Shown here: positions 17,691 through 26,826 of the stretch, piece after piece
How positions within the stretch are numbered: the stretch's first letter is position 1
Layout of the letters: each line of letters starts with the position of its first letter
Assembly: GCF_004331265.1 (NCBI RefSeq)
Contig: NZ_SJOO01000015.1
Location: 1-64,000 of the forward strand
Direction: 5' to 3'
Source of the DNA: Enterobacter wuhouensis
GTDB taxonomy: Bacteria > Pseudomonadota > Gammaproteobacteria > Enterobacterales > Enterobacteriaceae
Length of the DNA stretch: 64,000 bases
The notes under the pieces: model-generated
Seen by the model: the letters and a program-made list of their open reading frames with translations, nothing else
Database searches by the model: none
What the model was told of the DNA's origin: nothing
Program-made: the position numbers and the translations under genes

Positions 17691-17724
17691 CACCCAGGCC
17701 CCATCGAGGAACGGAACCCGGGTG
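17691..17724 (-). promoter_or_regulatory. Hairpin in the rpsP leader with an 18-base repeat from rimM
   Basis: CACCCGGG and CCTGGGTG arms can pair around a loop that holds GGTTCCGTTCCTCGATGG. The same 18 bases occur, same strand, inside rimM (16931-16948), in the codons for VPFLDG. It lies 24 bp before rpsP, in the probable mRNA leader. Role unknown; leader-based control of the operon is an inference. Confidence 0.45.
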
Positions 17725-17731
17725 TCATATT

Positions 17732-17766
17732 AAAAGCCCGAAAATTTTACTCATTTTCGGGCAAAA
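17732..17766 (-). terminator. ffh terminator
   Basis: GCCCGAAAAT / ATTTTCGGGC hairpin between ffh and rpsP, with a T-rich tail on the minus strand. Confidence 0.75.
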
Positions 17767-17783
17767 AGCAATCTCAAAAGCGA

Positions 17784-19145
17784 TTAACGGCCAGGAAAAC
17801 CGGGTGGCATCATGCCTTTCATGCCGCGCATCATCTTCGCCATGCCGCCTTTCTTCATTTTCTTCATCATGCGCTGCATGTCGTCGAACTGTTTCAGAAG
17901 GCGGTTTACGTCCTGCACCTGCATGCCGCAGCCGGCCGCAATACGGCGTTTACGGGAACCCTTGATGATTTCTGGCTTCGCACGTTCTTTCAGCGTCATC
18001 GAGTTGATGATCGCCTCCATACGCACCAGCACCTTGTCATCCATCTGGGATTTGACGTTGTCAGGGATCTGGCCCATGCCCGGCAGTTTGCCCATCAGGC
18101 TTGCCATGCCGCCCATGTTTTTCATCTGTCGCAGCTGCTCAAGGAAGTCGGTCAGGTCAAAACCGTCGCCTTTTTTCAGCTTGCTGGCGAGTTTCTCGGC
18201 CTGCGCACGGTCAACCTTGCTCTCGATATCTTCGATGAGCGACAGCACGTCGCCCATGCCGAGAATACGGGAAGCAATACGGTCCGGGTGGAACGGCTCC
18301 AGCGCTTCGGTCTTCTCACCCACGCCGAGGAATTTAATCGGCTTACCTGTGATATGACGAATGGAAAGCGCCGCACCGCCGCGGGCGTCGCCGTCAACTT
18401 TAGTCAGCACCACGCCGGTTAACGGCAGCGCTTCGTTAAAGGCTTTCGCGGTATTCGCCGCATCCTGACCGGTCATGGCGTCAACCACAAACAGGGTTTC
18501 TACCGGATTGATAGAAGCATGCACCTGCTTGATTTCGTCCATCATCGCTTCGTCAACATGCAGACGACCGGCGGTATCCACCAGCAGCACGTCGTAGAAC
18601 TTCAGCTTCGCCTCTTTCAGCGCCGCGTTAACGATGTCGACAGGCTTCTGCGCCACGTCAGACGGGAAGAAATCCACGCCAACCTGCTCTGCCAGGGTTT
18701 CCAGTTGCTTAATCGCCGCCGGGCGATAGACGTCGGCAGACACCACCAGCACTTTTTTCTTGTGCTTCTCGCGCAGGAATTTACCCAGCTTACCGACGCT
18801 GGTGGTTTTACCCGCACCCTGCAGGCCCGCCATCAGCACAACGGCCGGAGGTTGAGCCGCCAGGTTAAGCACCTGGTTCTCTTCGCCCATCGCCGCAACC
18901 AGTTCGTTACGGACGATTTTGACGAACTCCTGACCTGGAGTCAGGCTTTTGTTCACTTCGTGACCAACCGCTTTCTCTTTAACGCGGCTGATAAAATCAC
19001 GCACGACCGGCAGCGCCACGTCGGCTTCGAGCAGCGCCATGCGGACTTCGCGCAGCGTCTCTTTAACATTTTCTTCGGTAAGGCGTCCGCGGCCGCTGAT
19101 GTTGCGCAGCGTGCGCGACAAACGATCGGTTAAATTATCAAACAT
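17784..19145 (-). CDS. ffh: Signal recognition particle protein Ffh
   Basis: SRP54 GTPase that with 4.5S RNA targets nascent inner-membrane proteins to FtsY. 453 residues. NG domain with G1 GLQGAGKT near 107 and DTAGRLHVD; Met-rich M domain (about 300-450) ending in MKKMKKGGMAKMMRGMKGMM. Divergent from ypjD. Confidence 0.98.
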   Translation of the reverse strand: MFDNLTDRLSRTLRNISGRGRLTEENVKETLREVRMALLEADVALPVVRDFISRVKEKAVGHEVNKSLTPGQEFVKIVRNELVAAMGEENQVLNLAAQPPAVVLMAGLQGAGKTTSVGKLGKFLREKHKKKVLVVSADVYRPAAIKQLETLAEQVGVDFFPSDVAQKPVDIVNAALKEAKLKFYDVLLVDTAGRLHVDEAMMDEIKQVHASINPVETLFVVDAMTGQDAANTAKAFNEALPLTGVVLTKVDGDARGGAALSIRHITGKPIKFLGVGEKTEALEPFHPDRIASRILGMGDVLSLIEDIESKVDRAQAEKLASKLKKGDGFDLTDFLEQLRQMKNMGGMASLMGKLPGMGQIPDNVKSQMDDKVLVRMEAIINSMTLKERAKPEIIKGSRKRRIAAGCGMQVQDVNRLLKQFDDMQRMMKKMKKGGMAKMMRGMKGMMPPGFPGR

Positions 19146-19311
19146 TGTCTCTCGCCTGGGGTAGAAACGTTGGGTCGCATAAGCGACACATACACAGAAT
19201 TTTGCCGGAGTATAACATGAAGGCGCCTTTGTTGTTATGCAACGGTTGGAGCACGCGTCACGTAACGTTATACTGCTTCTCTTTCTTATTAAGACGACTG
19301 TCGACGCCCAT

Positions 19312-20103
19312 ATGCCTGTTTTCGCACTGATCGCCCTTGTTGCCTACTCTGTCAGCCTCGCGCTGATCGTTCCTGGACTGCTGCAAAAAAACAGCGGCTG
19401 GCGGCGCATGGCAATTCTTTCGGCGGTGATCGCACTCATAAGCCATGCGTTTGCGCTCGAATCACGCATTATTCCCGGCGACGGCAGCGTGCAAAACCTG
19501 AGCGTTCTGAACGTAGGCTCGCTGGTCAGCCTGATGATCTGTACGGTGATGACCATCGTCGCGTCTAAAAACCGCGGCTGGCTGCTGCTGCCGATTGTCT
19601 ATACGTTTGCGCTGATCAATCTGGCATTAGCCACGTTCATGCCCAATGAATTCATCACGCATCTGGAGGCGACGCCGGGAATGCTGGTGCACATTGGCCT
19701 GTCGCTGTTTGCCTATGCGACGCTGATCATTGCCGCACTCTACGCGATGCAGCTCGCCTGGATTGACTACCAGCTGAAGAACAAAAAGCTGGCCTTCAAC
19801 CACGAAATGCCGCCGCTGATGGTCATTGAACGCAAGATGTTTCACATCACCCAGGTCGGCGTAGTTCTGCTGACGCTGACGCTCTGCACCGGGCTGTTTT
19901 ATATGAAAAACCTGTTCAGCGTAGAGAATATCGATAAAGCGGTCCTCTCCATCATCGCGTGGTTTGTCTATATTGTCCTGTTATGGGGCCATTATCACGA
20001 AGGCTGGCGGGGTCGCCGCGTAGTCTGGTTTAACGTTGCGGGGGCTGGCATTCTCACCCTTGCCTATTTTGGCAGCCGCGTCATACAGCAATTTGCTGGC
20101 TAA
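19312..20103 (+). CDS. ypjD: YpjD, cytochrome c assembly-like inner-membrane protein
   Basis: 263 residues, eight predicted TM helices, CcsA/CcmC-like family with the HIGLSLFAYATL segment carrying a possible haem-ligand His and a WGHYHEGWRG end. I chose the ATG at 19312 (MPVFALIALVAYS) as in E. coli; the frame is open 25 codons upstream but that part is not conserved. Function unproven. 18 bp before yfjD. Confidence 0.92.
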   Translation: MPVFALIALVAYSVSLALIVPGLLQKNSGWRRMAILSAVIALISHAFALESRIIPGDGSVQNLSVLNVGSLVSLMICTVMTIVASKNRGWLLLPIVYTFALINLALATFMPNEFITHLEATPGMLVHIGLSLFAYATLIIAALYAMQLAWIDYQLKNKKLAFNHEMPPLMVIERKMFHITQVGVVLLTLTLCTGLFYMKNLFSVENIDKAVLSIIAWFVYIVLLWGHYHEGWRGRRVVWFNVAGAGILTLAYFGSRVIQQFAG

Positions 20104-20121
20104 GTAACAAAGGAGTTCCCC

Positions 20122-21408
20122 CTGGAACACATCTCTACCACCACGCTGATCGTTACGCTGATCGTCATGGTGGTCATCTCCGCCTATTTCTCCGGCTCGG
20201 AAACCGGCATGATGACGCTAAACCGCTACCGGTTGCGTCATCGCGCTAAGCAGGGTAACCGCGCTGCCCGTCGCGTTGAAAAGCTGCTGCGCAAGCCTGA
20301 CCGCCTGATAAGCCTGGTGCTTATCGGAAACAACCTCGTGAACATCCTGGCCTCAGCGCTGGGGACCATCGTCGGTATGCGCCTCTACGGTAACGCCGGC
20401 GTCGCCATTGCCACCGGGGTTCTGACGTTTGTGGTACTGGTGTTTGCCGAAGTGCTGCCGAAAACCATCGCAGCGCTTTATCCTGAGAAGGTTGCCTATC
20501 CGAGCAGCTTCCTGCTGGCTCCCCTGCTGATCCTGATGATGCCGCTGGTCTGGCTGCTGAACATGGTCACCCGCCTGCTGATGCGCATGGTCGGCATCAA
20601 GGCTGACGTCACCATCAGCAGCGCGCTCAGCAAAGACGAGCTGCGCACCATCGTGAATGAATCCCGCTCGCAAATCTCACGTCGTAATCAGGACATGCTC
20701 CTGTCGGTTCTGGATCTGGAAAAGGTCAGCGTCGACGACATCATGGTGCCGCGAAACGAAATCGTCGGGATTGATATCAACGACGACTGGAAGGCCATCG
20801 TCCGCCAGCTCACGCACTCGCCGCATGGGCGCATTGTGCTCTACCGCGACTCGCTGGATGACACCATCAGCATGCTGCGCGTGCGTGAAGCCTATCGCCT
20901 GATGACCGAGAAAAACGAGTTCACCAAAGAGGTAATGCTCCGCGCCGCTGACGAGATTTACTACGTGCCGGAAGGTACTCCCCTCAGCACGCAGCTGGTG
21001 AAGTTCCAGCGCAATAAAAAGAAAGTCGGTCTGGTGGTCGATGAGTACGGCGATATTCAGGGGCTGGTAACGGTCGAAGATATTCTGGAAGAGATTGTCG
21101 GTGACTTCACGACGTCAATGTCCCCTTCCCTCGCAGAAGAAGTGACGCCGCAAAACGATGGTTCGGTGCTGATTGACGGCAGCGCGAACATACGTGAACT
21201 CAATAAAGCGTTCAACTGGCACTTGCCGGAAGATGAAGCCCGAACGATAAACGGCATGATTCTTGAAGCGCTGGAAGAGATCCCGGCAGCGGGAACCCGC
21301 GTGCGCATTGAGCAGTACGATATTGATATCCTGGACGTGCAGGACAATATGATTAAGCAGGTGAAGGTCCTGCCCGTTAAACCGTTACGCGAAAGTATCG
21401 CTGAATGA
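20122..21408 (+). CDS. yfjD: YfjD (CorB/HlyC family) membrane protein, probable CTG start
   Basis: CNNM/CorB-type protein: DUF21 transmembrane domain (about 1-190), CBS pair (about 200-320), and CorC-HlyC transporter-associated domain (about 335-415). Related proteins take part in Mg/Co export. The first ATG is at 20167, but AAAGGAG at 20109-20115 is placed for the CTG at 20122. From there the protein reads LEHISTTTLIVTLIV, matching the start of the 428-residue E. coli protein, and gives exactly 428 residues. Confidence 0.88.
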   Translation: MEHISTTTLIVTLIVMVVISAYFSGSETGMMTLNRYRLRHRAKQGNRAARRVEKLLRKPDRLISLVLIGNNLVNILASALGTIVGMRLYGNAGVAIATGVLTFVVLVFAEVLPKTIAALYPEKVAYPSSFLLAPLLILMMPLVWLLNMVTRLLMRMVGIKADVTISSALSKDELRTIVNESRSQISRRNQDMLLSVLDLEKVSVDDIMVPRNEIVGIDINDDWKAIVRQLTHSPHGRIVLYRDSLDDTISMLRVREAYRLMTEKNEFTKEVMLRAADEIYYVPEGTPLSTQLVKFQRNKKKVGLVVDEYGDIQGLVTVEDILEEIVGDFTTSMSPSLAEEVTPQNDGSVLIDGSANIRELNKAFNWHLPEDEARTINGMILEALEEIPAAGTRVRIEQYDIDILDVQDNMIKQVKVLPVKPLRESIAE

Positions 21409-21412
21409 TGTT

Positions 21413-21444
21413 GTAGGCCGGGTAAGGCGAAGCCGCCACCCGGC
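21413..21444 (+). repeat. REP (palindromic unit) element
   Basis: GTAGGCCGGGTAAGGCG followed by the imperfect inverse GCCGCCACCCGGC between the convergent yfjD and grpE, the standard enterobacterial REP layout. Such elements stabilise mRNA 3' ends or bind gyrase and IHF. Confidence 0.8.
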
Positions 21445-21460
21445 ACTACAGGGCGGCGAA

Positions 21461-22054
21461 TTATGCCTTCGCTTTCGCCACGGTCACCATTGCGGCGCGA
21501 ATGGTACGGCCATTCAGGGTGTAACCTTTCTGCATCACGCCCAGCACCTTACCGGCTTCGATCTCTTCAGATTCCACCATCGCAATCGCCTGGTGAACGT
21601 TTGGATCCAGCGGCACGTTGGTATCGGCAATCACTTCCACGCCGAACTTACGCACCACGTCCAGCATGGATTTCAGCGTCAGTTCGATACCTTCGATCAT
21701 CGCCGCGTTGTCCGGATTGGCTTTATCAGCGACTTCCAGGGCGCGATCCAGGCTGTCAATCACCGGCAGCAGTTCGTTGACAAACTTCTCCAGCGCAAAC
21801 TTATGCGCTTTTTCAACGTCCAGCTCGGTGCGACGACGCAGGTTTTCCATCTCCGCTTTGATACGCAGTACGCCATCGCGCTCGCGATTCTGCGCTTCTA
21901 CCAGCTGGGCTTCCAGATTGGCAATCTTTTCATCGCGCGGGTCCACCTGCTCAGCAGACGCATCTGACTCAACGGCTTCAACGTCGTCGTGCTGTTCCGT
22001 GATAATTTCTTCAGGGGCTTGCCCCTCAGGCGTTTTCTGTTCTTTACTACTCAT
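21461..22054 (-). CDS. grpE: Nucleotide exchange factor GrpE
   Basis: Releases ADP from DnaK. 197 residues, start at 22054 (MSSKEQKTPEGQ) as in E. coli; the upstream in-frame Met eight codons earlier is not conserved. Acidic N-terminus, long helix (about 50-135), and a C-terminal beta domain with QKGYTLNGR. Heat-shock promoter upstream. Confidence 0.97.
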   Translation of the reverse strand: MSSKEQKTPEGQAPEEIITEQHDDVEAVESDASAEQVDPRDEKIANLEAQLVEAQNRERDGVLRIKAEMENLRRRTELDVEKAHKFALEKFVNELLPVIDSLDRALEVADKANPDNAAMIEGIELTLKSMLDVVRKFGVEVIADTNVPLDPNVHQAIAMVESEEIEAGKVLGVMQKGYTLNGRTIRAAMVTVAKAKA

Positions 22055-22099
22055 GAATTTCTCCGCGTTTTTCTGCATTCATCTCGCTAACTTCGCTTA

Positions 22100-22127
22100 T
22101 TATGGGGATCAGTTTCCGGGATTCAAG
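22100..22127 (-). promoter_or_regulatory. sigma-32 promoter of grpE
   Basis: Minus strand CTTGAA (22122-22127), 14 bp, CCCCATAA (22100-22107), a near-perfect sigma-32 site. Confidence 0.9.
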
Positions 22128-22176
22128 GGAACAAGACAGATTGTCATCATTCATCAGGCACAAGGACCTCCAGAAA

Positions 22177-23055
22177 ATGAATAATCATTTCAGGTGTATT
22201 GGGATCGTCGGGCATCCGCGCCACCCTACCGCATTGACGACACATGAAATGTTGTATCGCTGGCTGTGTGGCAAAGGCTATGAAGTGATGGTTGAGCAGC
22301 AAATCGCTCAGGAGCTGCAGCTTAAGAGCGTCAAAACCGGTACGCTGGCAGAGATTGGCCAGCAGGCGGACCTCGCCGTAGTGGTCGGCGGCGACGGCAA
22401 TATGCTGGGTGCAGCCAGAACCCTGGCTCGCTATGACATCAAGGTTATCGGCATCAACCGCGGTAACCTCGGTTTTCTGACCGACCTCGATCCGGATAAC
22501 GCCCAACAGCAGCTGGCCGACGTGCTGGAAGGCCACTATATCAGTGAAAAACGCTTTCTGCTGGAAGCGCAGGTGTGCCAGCAGGACTGCCAGAAGCGCA
22601 TCAGCACCGCCATTAACGAGGTGGTTCTTCACCCCGGTAAAGTGGCGCACATGATTGAGTTCGAAGTGTATATCGACGAAATCTTTGCCTTTTCGCAGCG
22701 CTCTGACGGGCTGATCATCTCGACACCGACCGGCTCTACCGCCTACTCGCTCTCTGCCGGCGGTCCGATCCTGACCCCATCCCTGGATGCCATCACCCTG
22801 GTGCCGATGTTCCCGCATACGCTCTCCGCCCGCCCGCTGGTGATCAACGGCGACAGCACGATACGTCTGCGATTCTCGCACCGCCGTAATGACCTTGAGA
22901 TCAGCTGCGACAGCCAAATCGCGCTGCCCATACAGGAAGGTGAAGATGTGCTGATTCGCCGCTGCGATTACCATCTGAATCTTATCCATCCGAAAGATTA
23001 CAGCTATTTCAACACATTAAGCTCTAAGCTCGGCTGGTCAAAAAAATTGTTCTGA
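22177..23055 (+). CDS. nadK: NAD kinase NadK
   Basis: Phosphorylates NAD to NADP. 292 residues from the ATG at 22177 (MNNHFRCIGIVGHPRHP), as in E. coli. GGDGNMLGAA motif near residue 71 and the NE/D-type SDGLIISTPTGSTAYSLSAGGP loop. The open frame extends 25 codons upstream into the grpE promoter but is not conserved. Confidence 0.97.
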   Translation: MNNHFRCIGIVGHPRHPTALTTHEMLYRWLCGKGYEVMVEQQIAQELQLKSVKTGTLAEIGQQADLAVVVGGDGNMLGAARTLARYDIKVIGINRGNLGFLTDLDPDNAQQQLADVLEGHYISEKRFLLEAQVCQQDCQKRISTAINEVVLHPGKVAHMIEFEVYIDEIFAFSQRSDGLIISTPTGSTAYSLSAGGPILTPSLDAITLVPMFPHTLSARPLVINGDSTIRLRFSHRRNDLEISCDSQIALPIQEGEDVLIRRCDYHLNLIHPKDYSYFNTLSSKLGWSKKLF

Positions 23056-23072
23056 TTTCGCATCCAGCGCTT

Positions 23073-23114
23073 TACTGTATAAAAAACCAGTTTATACTGT
23101 ATGAAAACACAGTT
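23073..23114 (+). promoter_or_regulatory. Two LexA boxes of recN
   Basis: TACTGTATAAAAAACCAGTT (23073-23092) and TACTGTATGAAAACACAGTT (23095-23114) both fit CTG-N10-CAG. They are three bases apart, so LexA can bind side by side over the recN promoter. A third, half-conserved site may lie at 23113-23131. Confidence 0.9.
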
Positions 23115-23140
23115 ATGGTTTTTCATACAGGAAAACAATT

Positions 23141-24802
23141 ATGCTGGCACAACTGACCATCAGCAACTTTGCCATCGTTCGCGAGCTTGAAATCGATTTC
23201 CAGAGCGGGATGACGGCGATTACCGGCGAAACCGGTGCAGGTAAATCCATTGCCATTGATGCCCTCGGCTTGTGCCTCGGTGGCCGTGCAGAGGGTGACA
23301 TGGTTCGCCGGGGTGCAACCCGAGCCGATCTCTGCGCCCGCTTCTCCCTGAAAGATACCCCTGCGGCGCTGCGCTGGCTGGAAGAGAACCAGCTGGAAGA
23401 CGGGCGTGAGTGTTTACTTCGCCGCGTGATCAACAGCGACGGACGCTCCCGTGGCTTTATCAACGGCACGGCGGTCCCCCTTTCGCAGCTTCGCGAGCTT
23501 GGTCAGTTGCTTATCCAAATCCACGGCCAGCATGCACATCAGCAGCTTATCAAACCGGAACAACAGAAAGCCCTGCTTGATGGCTATGCCGGTGAGTACG
23601 CACTTACTCAGCTGATGGCGGACCACTATCGCCAGTGGCACCAGAGCTGCCGCGAACTCGCGCAGCATCAGCAGCAAAGCCAGGAGCGTGCCGCACGCGC
23701 CGAGCTGCTTGAATACCAGTTGAAAGAGCTAAACGAATTTGCCCCACAGGCGGGTGAGTTTGAGCAGATCGACGAAGAGTACAAGCGTCTTGCAAACAGC
23801 GGTCACCTGCTTTCAACCAGCCAGAATGCGCTGAACATGCTGGCCGATGGCGAAGACGTCAACCTTCAAAGCCAGCTTTATAACGTGCGCCAGCTGATGA
23901 CTGAACTGGCCGGTATGGACAGCAAGCTGTCCGGCGTGCTGGATATGCTGGAAGAAGCGGCCATTCAAATTTCCGAAGCCGGGGATGAGCTGCGACATTA
24001 CTGTGAACGCCTGGAACTCGACCCGAATCGTCTGTTCGAACTTGAGCAGCGCATCTCTCGTCAGATTTCGCTGGCGCGTAAGCACCACGTCACGCCGGAA
24101 GAGCTGCCACTTTTCTATCAGTCACTGCTTGACGAACAACAGCAGTTGGACGATCAGGCTGACTCACTTGAAACCTTATCCCTGGCGGTTAATCTGCATC
24201 ATCAGCAGGCGCTGGCGACGGCGAAACAGCTGCATGACATCCGCCAGCACTATGCGCAGGAGTTAAGCCAGCACATCACCGACAGCATGCACGCGCTGGC
24301 GATGCCGCACGGCGTGTTCACTATTGATGTCCGCTTCGAAGAGAACCACCTGACGGCTGAAGGCGCAGATCGCATCGAATTCCGCGTCACGACTAACCCA
24401 GGCCAGCCTTTGCAGGCTATCTCTAAGGTCGCTTCTGGCGGCGAGCTATCGCGTATCGCCCTGGCGATTCAGGTGATTACCGCGCGTAAAATGGAAACCC
24501 CGGCGCTAATTTTCGATGAAGTGGACGTGGGGATCAGCGGCCCGACGGCTGCGGTAGTCGGTAAACTGTTACGCCAGCTTGGCGAATCGACTCAGGTGAT
24601 GTGTGTCACCCACCTGCCTCAGGTCGCGGGCTGTGGCCATCATCACTTTATCGTCAGCAAGGAAACCGATGGCGAAATGACCGAAACGCACATGAAACCG
24701 CTTGATAAACGTGCACGGCTGCAGGAGCTGGCGCGCCTGCTCGGCGGTAGTGAAGTCACCCGCAACACGCTCGCGAACGCGAAAGAACTGCTGGCGGCAT
24801 AA
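23141..24802 (+). CDS. recN: DNA repair protein RecN
   Basis: SMC-like ATPase used in recombinational repair of double-strand breaks, strongly SOS-induced. 553 residues. Walker A GETGAGKS at 29-36, central coiled coils (about 160-370), C-terminal ABC signature ASGGELSRIALA and Walker B LIFDEVDVGISG. Confidence 0.98.
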   Translation: MLAQLTISNFAIVRELEIDFQSGMTAITGETGAGKSIAIDALGLCLGGRAEGDMVRRGATRADLCARFSLKDTPAALRWLEENQLEDGRECLLRRVINSDGRSRGFINGTAVPLSQLRELGQLLIQIHGQHAHQQLIKPEQQKALLDGYAGEYALTQLMADHYRQWHQSCRELAQHQQQSQERAARAELLEYQLKELNEFAPQAGEFEQIDEEYKRLANSGHLLSTSQNALNMLADGEDVNLQSQLYNVRQLMTELAGMDSKLSGVLDMLEEAAIQISEAGDELRHYCERLELDPNRLFELEQRISRQISLARKHHVTPEELPLFYQSLLDEQQQLDDQADSLETLSLAVNLHHQQALATAKQLHDIRQHYAQELSQHITDSMHALAMPHGVFTIDVRFEENHLTAEGADRIEFRVTTNPGQPLQAISKVASGGELSRIALAIQVITARKMETPALIFDEVDVGISGPTAAVVGKLLRQLGESTQVMCVTHLPQVAGCGHHHFIVSKETDGEMTETHMKPLDKRARLQELARLLGGSEVTRNTLANAKELLAA

Positions 24803-24940
24803 ACTTTTTCGGGATCTCAGGGTCATACAGAACAACAAAAACGCCGCCAGACCGGTTTCAAAGTGGGGCAAGGTCTATTATCATCGGCATATTACATATG
24901 AGCCGCGTTCTGCTCGGGCCCGAAAAGGAATCAAATCACT

Positions 24941-25279
24941 ATGCGTTGTAAAATGCTGACCGCTGCCGCAGCGGTTCTTCTGATGTTGACCGCAGGCTGT
25001 TCCACTCTGGAGAAAGTGGTTTACCGTCCTGACATCAACCAGGGGAACTACCTTACCCCTAACGATGTGTCCAAAATCCGCGTGGGGATGACACAACAGC
25101 AGGTCGCTTATGCACTGGGAACCCCGATGATGTCCGATCCGTTCGGTACAAACACCTGGTTCTATGTATTCCGTCAGCAGCCAGGCCACGAAGACGTGAC
25201 CCAGCAAACCCTGACATTGACCTTCAGCAGCGCCGGTGTGTTGACCAACATCGACAACAAGCCTGCCCTGACTAAGTAA
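24941..25279 (+). CDS. bamE: Outer-membrane assembly lipoprotein BamE (SmpA)
   Basis: Small BAM complex lipoprotein that supports BamD and binds phosphatidylglycerol. 112 residues: lipobox LTAGC (Cys near 20), then the SmpA/OmlA fold with VSKIRVGMTQQQV.YALGTP. Very close to E. coli BamE. Confidence 0.97.
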   Translation: MRCKMLTAAAAVLLMLTAGCSTLEKVVYRPDINQGNYLTPNDVSKIRVGMTQQQVAYALGTPMMSDPFGTNTWFYVFRQQPGHEDVTQQTLTLTFSSAGVLTNIDNKPALTK

Positions 25280-25296
25280 TCCACTGTCAGAAACGC

Positions 25297-25324
25297 AAAA
25301 AGGTGCTCATTGAGCACCTTTTTT
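25297..25324 (+). terminator. bamE terminator
   Basis: AAAAGGTGCTC-ATT-GAGCACCTTTTTT hairpin with T tail. It can also serve as a terminator for ratB from the other side. Next to it (25343-25372) is a common enterobacterial intergenic stretch, GGGGAGAGGGTCAGGGTGAGG. Confidence 0.85.
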
Positions 25325-25383
25325 GTTTTCCGTTGATTCCTCGCCTCTTTGGGGAGAGGGTCAGGGTGAGGTAAAAGAAAGCG

Positions 25384-25671
25384 CTACTTAGCCGATTTCT
25401 CCGCACGCTGGCGACGCAGCTCTTTCGGATCAGCAATCAGCGGACGATAAATCTCAACCCGATCGCCATCCCTCAGCACATCCGCCAGCTTCACCGGACG
25501 GCTATAAATCCCAACTTTATTTTTTGCCAGATCGATATCGCTGCGAAGCTCAAGCAGGCCAGAAGCATGAATAGCCGTCTCAACGGTAGCCCCTTCATCC
25601 AGCATAACGCGCTGCAAATATTGTTTCTCCGGCAGGGCATACACCACTTCGACAGCAATCTTATGCGACAC
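25384..25671 (-). CDS. ratB: RnfH-family ubiquitin-like protein RatB
   Basis: Beta-grasp (ubiquitin/ThiS-like) small protein of unknown job, always beside ratA. I chose the GTG at 25671 (95 residues, reading KIAVEVVYALPEKQYLQR), which fits the 96-residue E. coli protein. The longer open frame upstream runs inside ratA. Overlaps the end of ratA by 11 bases. Confidence 0.9.
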   Translation of the reverse strand: MSHKIAVEVVYALPEKQYLQRVMLDEGATVETAIHASGLLELRSDIDLAKNKVGIYSRPVKLADVLRDGDRVEIYRPLIADPKELRRQRAEKSAK

Positions 25672-26098
25672 TGTAAACCTCTTTGGCGCGGGTGGTGAAC
25701 GCCTGAACCATGTTTGATGCCAGCTCTTTAAAGATGCGACCAAACGCCAGCTCAATCAGCTTATTGGTAAACTCGAAGTCCAGATGGAATTCAATACGGC
25801 AGGCGTCCGCGCTCAGCGGCGTAAACTTCCAGCCGCCCATCAGGGTTTTAAATGGCCCATCCACCAGATGCATCAAAATACTCTGATTATCGGTCAGCGT
25901 ATTACGGGTGGTGAACGTCTTGCTGATCCCCGCTTTGGAGACATCCACTGCCGCGGTCATCTGCGTCGGGCCAGATTCCAGCACCCGGCTACCGGTGCAT
26001 CCCGGTATAAACTGCGGATAAGACTGAACATCGTTCACTAACTGATACATTTGTTCCGCGCTGTAAGGGACAAGCGCAGTACGGCTAATCTGAGGCAT
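25661..26098 (-). CDS. ratA: START-like protein RatA
   Basis: Coenzyme-Q-binding/START (Bet v1-like) domain protein; in E. coli reported to hinder 50S-30S joining, and related to the COQ10 family. 145 residues from the ATG at 26098 (MPQISRTALVPYSAEQMY). An in-frame start at 26137 would give the 158-residue form used for E. coli. Forms an operon with ratB and is divergent from smpB. Confidence 0.9.
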   Translation of the reverse strand: MPQISRTALVPYSAEQMYQLVNDVQSYPQFIPGCTGSRVLESGPTQMTAAVDVSKAGISKTFTTRNTLTDNQSILMHLVDGPFKTLMGGWKFTPLSADACRIEFHLDFEFTNKLIELAFGRIFKELASNMVQAFTTRAKEVYSVA

Positions 26099-26254
26099 AG
26101 CATTTTCCATGGTCACACAACCAACAAATAATAACATTTATCACCTGTTAAAAAAACGCTAAGGCCCATCTCGTGCTAATATAGCGCGTTAGACCTCACG
26201 GGACGCAATGAGGTGACTTTTTGAAATCAGATTACCGACGGCTTTACGACACTT

Positions 26255-26737
26255 ATGACGAAGAAAAAAGCACATAAACCAGGCTCGGCGACCATTGCGC
26301 AAAACAAGCGTGCTCGCCACGAGTATTTCATCGAAGAAGAATTCGAAGCTGGCCTTGCGTTGCAGGGCTGGGAAGTAAAATCGCTGCGCGCCGGGAAGGC
26401 CAATATTGGCGATAGCTACGTGATCCTGAAAGACGGCGAAGCCTTCCTGTTCGGCGCAAACTTTACGCCGCTGACCGTCGCCTCTTCACACTACGTGTGC
26501 GATCCCACGCGCACCCGTAAGCTATTGTTGAACAAGCGTGAGCTTGAATCTCTATACGGACGCATCAACCGCGAAGGCTTCACCGTGGTTGCGCTCTCTA
26601 TGTACTGGAAAAATGCCTGGTGCAAGGTGAAAATCGGCGTCGCCAAAGGTAAGAAGCAGCACGATAAACGTACCGATCTGAAAGAACGCGAATGGCAGCT
26701 CGATAAAGCACGTATTATGAAAAACGCTGGACGTTGA
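26255..26737 (+). CDS. smpB: SsrA-binding protein SmpB
   Basis: Partner of tmRNA in trans-translation, taking the place of the anticodon arm in the stalled A site. 160 residues: OB-fold core with EVKSLRAGKANI and the basic C-terminal tail KGKKQHDKR that enters the mRNA channel. tmRNA gene follows directly. Confidence 0.98.
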   Translation: MTKKKAHKPGSATIAQNKRARHEYFIEEEFEAGLALQGWEVKSLRAGKANIGDSYVILKDGEAFLFGANFTPLTVASSHYVCDPTRTRKLLLNKRELESLYGRINREGFTVVALSMYWKNAWCKVKIGVAKGKKQHDKRTDLKEREWQLDKARIMKNAGR

Positions 26738-26803
26738 TTCTGTACACGTATTGTACAATTCAATAAGTTAGCGTTCCGGGCTGGTATCCAGGAAGAAAAA
26801 TCT

Positions 26804-26811
26804 GGTATACT
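26804..26811 (+). promoter_or_regulatory. ssrA promoter, extended -10
   Basis: TGGTATACT: -10 TATACT at 26806-26811 with the TG extension, 15 bp before the mature tmRNA 5' end. The -35 is weak. Confidence 0.55.
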
Positions 26812-26826
26812 CAGTTCAACACTATT

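Noticed and set aside
22147..22989. Minus-strand frame opposite nadK
   Set aside because: Shadow of nadK, poor composition and no start signal.
23113..23131. Third LexA box before recN
   Set aside because: Only one half-site (CATACAG) fits; not strong enough to list as a site of its own.
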